A DNA stretch of 64,000 bases from positions 1-64,000 of the forward strand of contig PXPI01000106.1 of assembly GCA_003021905.1 (NCBI GenBank). Direction: 5' to 3'. Positions 17,649 to 26,094 of this stretch are shown piece by piece. The translations under genes and the position numbers were made by a program. The notes under the pieces are model-generated. The model saw only the letters and a list, made by a program, of their open reading frames with translations. It did not search any database and was not told where the DNA came from. Position 1 is the first letter of the stretch; every line of letters starts with the position of its first letter. This DNA comes from Cyanobacteria bacterium SW_9_44_58. GTDB taxonomy: Bacteria > Cyanobacteriota > Cyanobacteriia > Cyanobacteriales > Rubidibacteraceae.

Positions 17649-18773
17649 ATGAAAGAATCTTCCATTCTGGACTTAGAAGGCATTAGCAAAAAATATTCCC
17701 GTCAAGCGAGTCCGGCTGTCAATCAAGTTAGTGTCAGTTTACCCCAAGGCCATTTACTGAGTTTATTAGGCCCCTCCGGGTGTGGAAAAACGACGCTATT
17801 GCGCCTCATTGCCGGGTTTGAACAGCCGTTTCAAGGAAGCATTGCCATTGCTGGGAATATTGTAGCCAATAGCAACTTCCATCTTCCCCCAGAAAAACGA
17901 GATGTGGGCATGGTATTTCAAGATTACGCCTTATTTCCCCACCTAAATGTTACGAAAAATATTGCCTTCGGTTTAAGCCAAAACCGGAAAAAGCATCGCG
18001 GGCAACTCAAACAACAAGTCCAATCGGCAATTGCGCTAGTGGGATTGGAAGGGCTAGAAAATCGCTATCCTCACGAATTATCCGGCGGCCAACAACAACG
18101 GGTCGCCTTAGCTAGGGCATTAGCCCCTCGTCCCAATTTAGTATTATTAGATGAACCGTTAAGCAATTTGGATGTGCAAGTGCGTCTGCGGTTGCGTACC
18201 GAACTGCGGGATATTCTCAAAGCTGCGGGAATTGCCGCTGTTTTTGTCACTCATGATCAAGAAGAAGCGCTTTCCATTGCCGATTCAGTGGCGGTAATGC
18301 AACAAGGGCGGCTAGAACAACATGATGCCCCGGAAACCGTTTATACTTTTCCTGCCTCTCGGTTTGTGGCGGAATTTGTGACCCAAGGAAATTTGATTCC
18401 CGCTTATTGCACCCATCATGGCTGGGAAACCGAAATTGGCACCTTTGCCTTATCCGCCTCCCAAATTTCGGAAGAAGTAACCGGCGACTGCGGGGAGTTA
18501 ATGATTCGTCAAGAAGATATGACCCTGACTCCCGATGGCGATTCTGATATTATTATCCGCGATCGCGAATTTTTGGGACGAGAACATCGCTATCGTTTAC
18601 AATTGCCCTCAGGAAGCGAATTAAAGGTTCGCAACCATCAAAAACAGCCCTTATCGCTACAAACACCAGTGCGAGTCAGTTTAGATGAAGGGATGCTGCA
18701 GTTATTTCCAACCGGCACCAGCGAGCAAGCTACATTAGGACGCAATGAACCGCAATTAACCCCTAACCGATAA
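17649..18773 (+). CDS. ABC transporter ATP-binding protein, Fe3+/FutC-like
   Basis: The 374-aa ATPase has Walker A (GPSGCGKTTLLRLIAGFEQP), Q-loop (VFQDYALFPHL), signature (LSGGQQQRVALARALAP), Walker B (LVLLDEPLSNLD) and H-loop (FVTHDQEEAL), followed by a TOBE-type C-terminal domain from about residue 245. This length and the DYALFPHLNVTKNIAFGL block fit the FbpC/FutC group that energises periplasmic iron import. The permease and binding-protein genes are not in the window, so the substrate remains inferred. moaE follows after 8 bp on the same strand and is probably co-transcribed without an obvious functional link. Confidence 0.75.
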   Translation: MKESSILDLEGISKKYSRQASPAVNQVSVSLPQGHLLSLLGPSGCGKTTLLRLIAGFEQPFQGSIAIAGNIVANSNFHLPPEKRDVGMVFQDYALFPHLNVTKNIAFGLSQNRKKHRGQLKQQVQSAIALVGLEGLENRYPHELSGGQQQRVALARALAPRPNLVLLDEPLSNLDVQVRLRLRTELRDILKAAGIAAVFVTHDQEEALSIADSVAVMQQGRLEQHDAPETVYTFPASRFVAEFVTQGNLIPAYCTHHGWETEIGTFALSASQISEEVTGDCGELMIRQEDMTLTPDGDSDIIIRDREFLGREHRYRLQLPSGSELKVRNHQKQPLSLQTPVRVSLDEGMLQLFPTGTSEQATLGRNEPQLTPNR

Positions 18774-18781
18774 TCCTTTGG

Positions 18782-19261
18782 ATGATGCTTTCGACGGCAA
18801 CAACGACCCAACAAAAACACCCGCAAGACAGTTTTCGGATCGCATTTGCCCCCCTTTGTCTCGATGAAGTGTATCGCTTAGCCGATGATTCCGCCAATGG
18901 CGCGATTGTGGTAATGAGTGGAACAGTACGGGAACAAACGGCGGGAAACCCCGTTGCCTATTTAGAGTACCAAGCCTATGAACCCATGGCAATCGCGCTG
19001 TTTCAGCAAATTGCCAGTCAAGTCCGCGAACAATGGCCGCCGGTGAACCGGGTTATTATCCATCATCGCATTGGACGCTTGCAAATCGGCGAAATTAGTG
19101 TTTTAGTTGCTGTGGGATGTCCCCATCGTAGCGAAGCCTTTGCTGCCTGTCAGTACGCGATCGACACCTTGAAACATAATGCCCCGATCTGGAAAAAAGA
19201 AGCCAATATCAATCCTGATGGCAGTATTGAAGCCAATTGGGTAGATTGCCCTCGATGTTGA
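18782..19261 (+). CDS. moaE: Molybdopterin synthase catalytic subunit
   Basis: MoaE transfers sulfur from the MoaD thiocarboxylate to precursor Z in molybdenum cofactor synthesis. The 159-aa product contains GAIVVMSGTVREQTAGNPVA, YLEYQAYEPMA, IHHRIGRLQIGEISVLVAVG, and the active-site region ACQYAIDTLKHNAPIWKKE with its conserved lysines. Length is normal. Start ATG at 18782 (or 18785). It is eight bases after the upstream ABC ATPase gene. The sequence ends in CPRC, a short tail not needed for activity. Identification is secure; moaD is not in the window. Confidence 0.93.
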   Translation: MMLSTATTTQQKHPQDSFRIAFAPLCLDEVYRLADDSANGAIVVMSGTVREQTAGNPVAYLEYQAYEPMAIALFQQIASQVREQWPPVNRVIIHHRIGRLQIGEISVLVAVGCPHRSEAFAACQYAIDTLKHNAPIWKKEANINPDGSIEANWVDCPRC

Positions 19262-19362
19262 TGGCAAAATATGCCATGAATCTTGGCCATAGTGTTGATC
19301 AATTCCACTAACACGATTATTATTCCATTCATTCTGCATTTGCTTCACAATTGCTCATTATC

Positions 19363-19965
19363 ATGATTATTAAAATCCTGTTCCAATGGTTAATTATTCT
19401 TTCCCTAATTCTGTTTCTGCCTATTGTCCCGCCTGCTAAGGCTGTTGCCCCATTTTCTCCCCTCTCTTCAGCGATTGCCCAAACCGATACGTTTCTTTCG
19501 GAATTATCAGGGAAGAGAGAAGCTTATAAAAAAGTATCCCTACAAGGCGGCTTTGCTGAAGCTAAGGTAAACTTTTTCCGTGAAGGAATCGCGGTATTTG
19601 AAACTCAAGCAAAAAGCAATTCCAACATTGATTCTGTTCAAGCGACAGTTTTTGCTGTCGGTTCGGATGTGAAAGGGCGATCGCTGTTTGTTTCTCCGAA
19701 TTTTGAAATTCCCAGGGCTTGCAGCAAAGTTGATATTTGTTCTTCCAATCGTACCAAAAATTTTGAGTATAAAATTGATAGCAACTTAGCAAAATATATC
19801 GATAAAATTGATGTTTTTGTTAATACTCGTTGGGATGCAAAAAAACTAAGAAAAAGTATGAATCAAAACCTAGCTGATAATTGCGCTAGCTACGATGATC
19901 TTCCTCCGAAAGTTAAAATGGCTATTGCCAAAGAAGCTGGCGTTACAAGTTGTTCCCGGCAATAG
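19363..19965 (+). CDS. Exported hypothetical protein with two possible disulfides
   Basis: The protein has a clear signal peptide (hydrophobic stretch LFQWLIILSLILFLPIV ending in PPAKA/V) and a mature domain of about 165 residues. It contains four or five cysteines (RACSKVDICSS; NCASYDDL; SCSRQ at the C terminus), consistent with a periplasmic, lumenal or secreted location. I do not recognise the family. The track begins at a TTG (19351); ATG at 19363 is a simpler start. It lies between moaE and an ABC exporter gene on the same strand, about 100 bp from each. A cell-envelope or stress role would be a guess. Confidence 0.6.
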   Translation: MIIKILFQWLIILSLILFLPIVPPAKAVAPFSPLSSAIAQTDTFLSELSGKREAYKKVSLQGGFAEAKVNFFREGIAVFETQAKSNSNIDSVQATVFAVGSDVKGRSLFVSPNFEIPRACSKVDICSSNRTKNFEYKIDSNLAKYIDKIDVFVNTRWDAKKLRKSMNQNLADNCASYDDLPPKVKMAIAKEAGVTSCSRQ

Positions 19966-20110
19966 GCGGTTCCCTCTCCCGCGATCGCGGGTAATGCCGC
20001 AATTAAAAATTTGACAGAGATAAAGCAATGATCGATGATTCCCCAAGGCGCGATTGCCGAAGGCAACTAGCTTCGCTACATTGCGACTTAGTGTCACCAA
20101 GGAATTTCTC

Positions 20111-21838
20111 TTGAGACAACGTTCTTCCTACTGGCAACTTCTCCCTTATATTCGTCCGCAAGCCGTTACCATTACCAAAGCCCTTATTTGTACGCTGGTT
20201 TTTGTTGGCTTTTGGCCGCTTCTTGCTTCCCTAGCCGGTGTTATTTCCACTGCTGTGGGCAATGGAGACGTTACCCGCAGTGCCCAATTAATTGGCCTTA
20301 CCGCCCTCATTTTCCTGTTGCAAAAACTCGCGCAATACGGGCAAGACTTGCTAATGGCAAAAGTTGCCCTGGATATTGCCTATGAAGTTAGAACGGACCT
20401 TTACGGGCATCTGCAAAGCCTCAGCATTGATTATTTTGAAACCGCCCGCACCGGCGACTTATCTTATCGCCTCACCGAAGACATCGATCGCGTTGGCGAA
20501 GTCGTCAACAAAGTGTTTCACCAGTTTCTCCCCAGTGTTTTACAACTCATTGCCGTCTTTTTTTATGTGGTTTATCTCAACTGGCAACTTACCCTAGCTT
20601 TATTGCTTGTCGCGCCGTTGATTGCCTTTCTGATCAGTTGGTTTGGGGAACAAGTGCAAACGCTTTCCCGACGCAGCCAAAATCGCATTTCTGACCTCTC
20701 CTCTATGTTAACGGAGGTCTTTAGCGGCATTCGGTTAGTCAAAGCCTTTGCCGCCGAAGAATACATGCTGAATAAATTCCGCCGCGAGGCTAAACAAAAC
20801 CGTCAAGCCAGATATGAAGCGGAACGTCTGAAAGCGATTCAGTTTCCCATTGTCGGCTTTTTAGAAGCGCTGGCCGTTTTACTGCTGTTTCTATTAGGCG
20901 GATGGCAAATTGCTCAAGGCAACTTAACCGCTAGCGAGTTTATCAGTTATGGGGCAGGTGTTTTAATGCTTATTGACCCCATTTCTATCACCACCACCAA
21001 CTACAATGAATTTAAGCAAGGGGAAGCCTCAGTAGCGCGCGTTTTTGAATTGATGCTGATTGAGCCGGGAGTGAAAGAACAAGCAGCAGTTGCCATTCTT
21101 CCTTCCGTCAAGGGGCAAATCGAATATCGCAACGTCTTCTTTGCTTACCCCCAAAGCCGCGATTGGGTGCTGAGCGAGTTGAATTTTACCGTAAAACCGG
21201 GAGAAATGGTAGCATTAGTGGGAACGTCCGGGGCGGGAAAAAGCAGTTTAGTGAATCTCCTACCGCGATTCTATGATCCCCAAAAAGGGGAAATTTTAAT
21301 TGACGGGTTTGACATTGGCGAAGTTACCCTCCATAGTTTACGCCGGCAAATCGGGATTGTTCCCCAGGAAACCATTTTATTTTCGGGAACCATTGCGGAA
21401 AATATCGCCTTTGGACAGCCAGAAACCGGTTTAGATGCCATTCAAGAGGCAGCGAAAATTGCAAACGCGCATCAATTTATTTCTCAATTATCGCAAGGCT
21501 ATTATACCTATGTGGGAGAACGAGGGGTTAATCTATCAGGGGGACAACGGCAACGGATCGCGATCGCGCGGGCAGTATTGCTAGATCCGAAAATTCTCAT
21601 TCTCGATGAAGCAACATCTGCCTTAGATTCCGAATCGGAAGCCCTCGTTCAACAAGCCTTAGATCGACTGTTAGCCCAACGAACTGTTTTGATCATTGCC
21701 CATCGTCTTGCCACGGTTCGCGGGGCTGATCGAATTTTTGTCTTAGAACAGGGAGAAATTATTGAAGTGGGAACCCATGCCCAACTGGCAGCCCAAAATT
21801 CTCGTTATGCGCAATTTTATGCCCAACAATTCCAATAA
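20111..21838 (+). CDS. ABC exporter half-transporter (permease fused to ATPase)
   Basis: The protein (about 575 aa) has an N-terminal six-helix exporter domain (about 1-300) and a C-terminal nucleotide-binding domain with Walker A (LVGTSGAGKSSLVNLLPRFY), signature (LSGGQRQRIAIARAVLLDPK), Walker B (ILILDEATSALDSE) and H-loop (IIAHRLATV). This is the MsbA/multidrug-type homodimeric exporter layout. The track's start at 20054 lies in a REP-like hairpin (TTGCCGAAGGCAA). I prefer TTG at 20111, which has AAGGAA 6 bp upstream. It ends 6 bp before the convergent cytochrome gene. The exported substrate, lipid or drug-like, is unknown. Confidence 0.82.
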   Translation: MRQRSSYWQLLPYIRPQAVTITKALICTLVFVGFWPLLASLAGVISTAVGNGDVTRSAQLIGLTALIFLLQKLAQYGQDLLMAKVALDIAYEVRTDLYGHLQSLSIDYFETARTGDLSYRLTEDIDRVGEVVNKVFHQFLPSVLQLIAVFFYVVYLNWQLTLALLLVAPLIAFLISWFGEQVQTLSRRSQNRISDLSSMLTEVFSGIRLVKAFAAEEYMLNKFRREAKQNRQARYEAERLKAIQFPIVGFLEALAVLLLFLLGGWQIAQGNLTASEFISYGAGVLMLIDPISITTTNYNEFKQGEASVARVFELMLIEPGVKEQAAVAILPSVKGQIEYRNVFFAYPQSRDWVLSELNFTVKPGEMVALVGTSGAGKSSLVNLLPRFYDPQKGEILIDGFDIGEVTLHSLRRQIGIVPQETILFSGTIAENIAFGQPETGLDAIQEAAKIANAHQFISQLSQGYYTYVGERGVNLSGGQRQRIAIARAVLLDPKILILDEATSALDSESEALVQQALDRLLAQRTVLIIAHRLATVRGADRIFVLEQGEIIEVGTHAQLAAQNSRYAQFYAQQFQ

Positions 21839-21844
21839 CCTCCA

Positions 21845-22243
21845 TCAAAGGGTTTCCAGATAGCCCAGCAAGTCTGACATATCTTGAGGTTCCGGTTGAA
21901 ACTTGGGCATCGGCGGCGTATTCCCACTAGTCACTTGATTAATTAAATTTAACTCTGATTTGCGTTCGGAAATATTATGCAGGCTCGGGCCGACATTACC
22001 ATCGGCTTTTGTGCCATGGCAACCGGCGCAATTGATTTGAAAAATTGCTTTTCCTCGTTCGGGATCGCTGGGGGCGGATAAAACTTCCTGTACATAGGGA
22101 TCAGAAACTTTATACAGATAGACGCCAAGCACGCCAGCGCTAATAAGGAAGACGATACAGATTGCTACGATTATCAATCGCTTAGCCAGTTCTGATACTG
22201 GTTTCGCTACTTGATCTGCCACGATCTTGTTTGTACTCTCCAC
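21845..22243 (-). CDS. cytM: Cytochrome M (membrane-anchored c-type cytochrome)
   Basis: The 132-aa protein has one N-terminal membrane anchor (about 23-46), a haem-binding CAGCH motif in FQINCAGCHGTKADGNVGPS, and the probable axial methionine in GNTPPMPKFQPEPQDM. The SDPYVQEVL...DPERGKAIF lead-in and the DLLGYLETL ending match cyanobacterial CytM, which is involved in regulating electron flow under stress or in the dark. Start is GTG at 22243. It is divergent from petG with a 152-bp gap between the starts, so the two electron-transport genes may share a regulatory region. Confidence 0.85.
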   Translation of the reverse strand: MESTNKIVADQVAKPVSELAKRLIIVAICIVFLISAGVLGVYLYKVSDPYVQEVLSAPSDPERGKAIFQINCAGCHGTKADGNVGPSLHNISERKSELNLINQVTSGNTPPMPKFQPEPQDMSDLLGYLETL

Positions 22244-22395
22244 GCAAAATTAAGTTTATTAAACACTTCTAACTAAATGTTACCGTTATTTAAGGGGTGA
22301 TGTCTTTGGTCAGTTCCCGATCAAAACCAGGAAACTGTTGGCGGAAATTTGGTAAGATGCACTCTGATGATGAAATTTGTTGGGAGTAACCAGTT

Positions 22396-22497
22396 ATGAT
22401 TGAACCTTTACTGCTGGGCATTGTCCTAGGCTTGACATTTGTTACCTTAGCCGGATTGTTTTTCGCTGCCTATCAGCAGTACAGACGCACCAATTAA
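22396..22497 (+). CDS. petG: Cytochrome b6f complex subunit 5 (PetG)
   Basis: This 33-codon gene is too short for the ORF track. The translation [20 protein letters not shown], then [13 protein letters not shown], is the single-helix PetG subunit required for assembly or stability of the b6f complex in the thylakoid membrane. The first 13 residues and VTLAGLF are classical. Two things differ from the usual sequence as I remember it: TF in place of IP in the middle of the helix, and a shortened C terminus without the usual RGNQFNL-like tail. ATG at 22396 follows a weak GGGAGTAACC ribosome-binding site. Confidence 0.92.
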   Translation: MIEPLLLGIVLGLTFVTLAGLFFAAYQQYRRTN

Positions 22498-22504
22498 AGG
22501 CTTT

Positions 22505-22608
22505 CAGTGACCAGAATTCAGTAACCAGTCATGTTTGCTTGTACTGAAATCAGACAAGTATTGCTTTTGACAGAAAAGTAAAGATTGATAACTGGTAACT
22601 GGTCACTG
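22505..22608. repeat. Inverted repeat between petG and the REC-kinase gene
   Basis: CAGTGACCAG...AGTAACCAGT (22505-22529) is mirrored by ACTGGTAACTGGTCACTG (22591-22608), so the arms can pair over about 18 bp with a 5-base bulge. The loop is about 60 nt. It starts 8 bp after petG and could shape the 3' end of the petG mRNA. Similar CAGTGACCAGT-type simple repeats are common low-complexity sequence, so it may be neutral. Confidence 0.65.
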
Positions 22609-22726
22609 TTCACGGGGAATCATTCGAGGGGATGAGGTAAAACCAGCGCTAGAAAGTGAATAATAGCATCTGAAACAGAAAGTTCTTATTTTTATCACAG
22701 AACTAGTACAATAATTCAATATCTTA

Positions 22727-23848
22727 ATGAGTCATTCCCTAGATACTGGAAAACCCCAATCTGACACTATCCTAGTCGTTGATGATTCTCCAGACAATGT
22801 TTTGTTAGTGCAAAGTATCCTGGAAGAAGAAGGATACCAAATTGATGTCGCCGAAGAAGGCGAAACGGCGATTGAAAAGGTGAATGTCGCGCCGCCGCAA
22901 TTAATTTTGCTCGATGTGATGATGCCGGGGATGGATGGGTTTGAGGTAACCGAACGGATTCGCCAACAAGAAGACTTGCCGTTCATTCCCATCCTGCTAA
23001 TTACCGCCTATGATCAGCCAAGTGTCGCCAAAGGGTTAGATAGCGGGGCAGATGACTTTATCCGCAAGCCGGTGGAATTGGAAGAGTTATTGGCGCGAGT
23101 CCGATCTTTACTGCGCTTGAAACATAGTGTCGATGAACGAGACGAAATTGCCCGTCAACGGGCCGATTTTGTCTCTCGGTTGACCCATGATTTGCGGACG
23201 CCATTGGTGGCAGCGGATCGGATGTTGAACTTGTTTCAGCAGGGGGCGCTAGGGGAAATGTCTCCGCAAATGGAAGAAGCAGTGGCAACCATGACTCGCA
23301 GCAATCGGAATTTGCTGGATATGGTAAATACCTTGCTGGAAGTTTACCGCTTTGAAGCGGGACGCAAGGTTTTAAATTTTGCCACAGTTGATGTCAAAGA
23401 AATTATTAATGAGGTAATTCAAGAACTTACTCCCTTGGCAGAAGAAAAAGGATTAAGTTTGAAAAAGCAGGATAAGATAGATGACGAGCAACTCACGGAA
23501 GTAGAAGGAGATCGCCTAGAATTAAGACGGGTCTTTACTAATTTAGTGGGAAATGCCATAAAATTTACCGATGAAGGGAGTGTGGAAGTTCGCCTTAAGC
23601 AACAGGAACAAGCAACAACGCCGGAATTAGTGATTGAGGTGGAAGATACGGGACCCGGGGTTTCCCCGGAAGAGCAAAAAACCCTATTTGAGCGGTTTCG
23701 GAAAGGAAAACATCAAAATTCCGGTAGTGGGTTGGGGCTGCATTTATCGCAACGCATTTTAGAAAGCCATAATGGCAGTATTACCCTAGATTCAGAAGTA
23801 GGGAAAGGAAGCACCTTTACTGTTAAATTACCCGTTAAGCAGGAATAG
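22727..23848 (+). CDS. Response regulator-histidine kinase (REC-HisKA-HATPase)
   Basis: The 373-aa protein begins with a receiver domain (about 15-130) with acidic pocket VVDDSP, phospho-Asp in LILLDVMMPGMDGFE and Lys in IRKPVE. HisKA follows with the phospho-His in SRLTHDLRTPLVAADRML (about 150-215), then an ATPase domain (N box NLVGNAIKFTDEG, G1 VEDTGPGVS, G2 SGSGLGLHL). The kinase is probably soluble (no membrane helix) and is itself switched by phosphorylation of its N-terminal receiver. ATG at 22727. Its partner regulator is not adjacent. The downstream aldehyde dehydrogenase starts 13 bp after the stop and may be co-transcribed. Confidence 0.9.
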   Translation: MSHSLDTGKPQSDTILVVDDSPDNVLLVQSILEEEGYQIDVAEEGETAIEKVNVAPPQLILLDVMMPGMDGFEVTERIRQQEDLPFIPILLITAYDQPSVAKGLDSGADDFIRKPVELEELLARVRSLLRLKHSVDERDEIARQRADFVSRLTHDLRTPLVAADRMLNLFQQGALGEMSPQMEEAVATMTRSNRNLLDMVNTLLEVYRFEAGRKVLNFATVDVKEIINEVIQELTPLAEEKGLSLKKQDKIDDEQLTEVEGDRLELRRVFTNLVGNAIKFTDEGSVEVRLKQQEQATTPELVIEVEDTGPGVSPEEQKTLFERFRKGKHQNSGSGLGLHLSQRILESHNGSITLDSEVGKGSTFTVKLPVKQE

Positions 23849-23861
23849 TTTGTAATTGGCA

Positions 23862-25241
23862 ATGTTAGCTAGTACAGAAATTAAGGATACAGTTCAAGCA
23901 CAAAAAGATTTTTTTGCCAGCGGAAAAACCAAGGAGATTAATTTTCGCAAGGAACAGTTACAAAAGCTGAAACAAGCAATTAGCGATTATCAAGATAGCA
24001 TCACTGATGCCTTATTTCAGGATTTAGGAAAGCCTAAGTTTGAAGCAATTGTTACTGAAGTTGCTTATTGTGGTGAAGAAATCGATTATATTCTCAAACA
24101 TTTAGACGGTTGGGCAAAAAAGAAACCAGTAAAAACGTCGCTTAACTTCTTTCCTGCTAACTCTTTTATTGTTCTGGAACCGTTGGGACAAGTGCTAATT
24201 ATTGGCCCTTGGAATTACCCCTTTCAGTTAGTTATAATACCCCTTTTGGGCGCGATCGCGGCTGGAAATTGCGCGATTCTCAAACCTTCAGAAATGACCC
24301 CAAATACTTCACAACTTGTTTCCGATTTAATCAGTCAAACATTTGACCCAGATTATATCACTGTTGTGGAAGGGGATAAAACAGTTGCTCAGGAATTATT
24401 GCAACAAAAATTTGATCATATTTTCTATACAGGAAGCCCTGCTGTTGGCAAAATTGTGATGAAAGCGGCTGCGGAAAATCTCACGCCTGTCACCTTAGAA
24501 TTGGGCGGAAAAAGTCCCTGTGTGGTTGAACCGGATGTTCATTTAGAATATAGCGCTAGACGGATTATTTGGGGCAAATTTATCAATGCGGGACAAACTT
24601 GTATTGCCCCTGATTATTTATTGGTTCATCGTGACATTAAAGAACAACTTGTCAGTGCAATGAAAGAGTGTATCAGGGAATTTTATGGAGAAAATCCTGC
24701 CGAAAGCCCTGATTACGCTAAAATTGTCAATTCTAAACATTTTAACCGGCTTAGTGAATTTTTAGGTGACGGCAACATTATTATTGGCGGCGAAACCGAT
24801 GCCGAAAGCCGCTACATTGCCCCCACCCTTTTAGACAGTGTTAGCTGGGATGATGCGGTAATGCAAGAAGAAATTTTTGGTCCCATTCTGCCGATTTTAG
24901 AATATGATGAGTTGGAAAGCGCGATCGCGCAGATTAACGAGCGTCCCAAACCTCTTGCGCTTTACCTGTTTTCTAAGGATAAAAATAAACAAAACCAAAT
25001 TCTTCAAGAAACTTCTGCTGGGGGCGTAACGCTCAATGACACAATTATCCACATTGCTTCTACCGAATTGCCCTTTGGCGGCGTTGGTGAAAGTGGTATG
25101 GGGGCATATCACGGCAAAGCAAGTTTTGATACTTTTACGCATTATAAAAGTGTCACCAATCGTAAATTTTGGTTAGATATTAAACTGCGTTATCCGCCCT
25201 ACGCTGGTAAATTTAAGTTTCTCAAATTCTTGTTTAAATAG
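23862..25241 (+). CDS. Aldehyde dehydrogenase (class 3-like, fatty/aromatic aldehydes)
   Basis: About 459 aa with ALDH motifs: GPWNYPFQLVIIPLLGAIAA near residue 110, TGSPAVGKIVMKAAA (cofactor site), the general base in TLELGGKSPCVVEP, the catalytic cysteine in FINAGQTCIAPDYLL, and QEEIFGPILPIL. The C terminus is hydrophobic and basic (LRYPPYAGKFKFLKFLFK), as in membrane-associated class 3 enzymes that oxidise medium/long-chain or apocarotenoid aldehydes. In cyanobacteria this group is credited with detoxifying fatty aldehydes. The track's start is TTG 23856; ATG 23862 is preferred. It may be translated with the upstream kinase gene. Confidence 0.88.
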   Translation: MLASTEIKDTVQAQKDFFASGKTKEINFRKEQLQKLKQAISDYQDSITDALFQDLGKPKFEAIVTEVAYCGEEIDYILKHLDGWAKKKPVKTSLNFFPANSFIVLEPLGQVLIIGPWNYPFQLVIIPLLGAIAAGNCAILKPSEMTPNTSQLVSDLISQTFDPDYITVVEGDKTVAQELLQQKFDHIFYTGSPAVGKIVMKAAAENLTPVTLELGGKSPCVVEPDVHLEYSARRIIWGKFINAGQTCIAPDYLLVHRDIKEQLVSAMKECIREFYGENPAESPDYAKIVNSKHFNRLSEFLGDGNIIIGGETDAESRYIAPTLLDSVSWDDAVMQEEIFGPILPILEYDELESAIAQINERPKPLALYLFSKDKNKQNQILQETSAGGVTLNDTIIHIASTELPFGGVGESGMGAYHGKASFDTFTHYKSVTNRKFWLDIKLRYPPYAGKFKFLKFLFK

Positions 25242-25286
25242 TCAGTTATTGATCCTAAAAAAAGATAGGGTATTCCTTTTCTTATA

Positions 25287-26051
25287 ATGAAGACCATTGT
25301 TTACCAAAGCGTTTCTCCTGATTATGTTCCTACTTGGTTGCAAACCTGCCTCGACAGCGTTCGTGCGTGGTGTTATCAGCAAGGATGGGAATACACTCTC
25401 ATTGGGGATGAAATTTTTTCCTTACTGCCGGATTGGTATTGGGAAAAAACCCGCCATCGAAGGATGATTGCCACTGATTTAGGGCGGCTGTTATTAGCAA
25501 AACAGTTTCTGGAACAAGGATACGATCGCGCTATTTGGCTGGATGCGGATGTTTTAATTTTTGCCCCGGAGTGGTTAGAGATTCCCATTACAGCGGAATA
25601 TGCCTTTGGTTTCGAGGTTTGGGTTCAATTTCATAACAACAAACTGCGGGCTTATCCGAAAGTCCATAATGCCATTTGTGTGTTTTGTGCCGACAATAGC
25701 TTTCTCGACTTTTATATTCACGCTTGCAAACGCATTATCCAAGGGTTTCAAGGGCAACAGATGGTTCCCCAGTTAGTGGGGCCTAAGTTTCTAACCTTGC
25801 TTCATAATACAATGCAATTACCCCTAATTCGGGAAGTGGCAATGTTTAGTCCATTGGTGTTACAGGATATTCTAAACGGTGGCGGCAGTACCTTAAGGCT
25901 TCATCGGCAAATGCAACAAAGTCCCATTTATGCCGCCAATTTAAGTGCCTCGCTAGCAGGAAAAAAAGAGGGCTTAAGGGAACAGGATTATCAGCAGGCC
26001 GCAAAAATTTTGTTAAACCAGAAAAAACAGCTGAAGTATCCGGGACTCTAG
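25287..26051 (+). CDS. GT-A-type glycosyltransferase-like protein
   Basis: The 254-aa protein has the DXD-type metal/nucleotide-sugar site in AIWLDADVLIFAPEWLEIP (about residues 87-105). A conserved RHRRMIATDLGRLLLAKQFL block precedes it, resembling the acceptor/donor region of capsular-polysaccharide glycosyltransferases. It lacks membrane helices and is probably cytoplasmic. The donor and acceptor are unknown. ATG at 25287 is 45 bp after the aldehyde dehydrogenase gene. It is convergent with the frameshifted transporter gene, 43 bp away. Confidence 0.65.
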   Translation: MKTIVYQSVSPDYVPTWLQTCLDSVRAWCYQQGWEYTLIGDEIFSLLPDWYWEKTRHRRMIATDLGRLLLAKQFLEQGYDRAIWLDADVLIFAPEWLEIPITAEYAFGFEVWVQFHNNKLRAYPKVHNAICVFCADNSFLDFYIHACKRIIQGFQGQQMVPQLVGPKFLTLLHNTMQLPLIREVAMFSPLVLQDILNGGGSTLRLHRQMQQSPIYAANLSASLAGKKEGLREQDYQQAAKILLNQKKQLKYPGL

Positions 26052-26094
26052 GAACTCCTCCCCACAATTGCATCAACTGCTTGGATCTAGCGAA

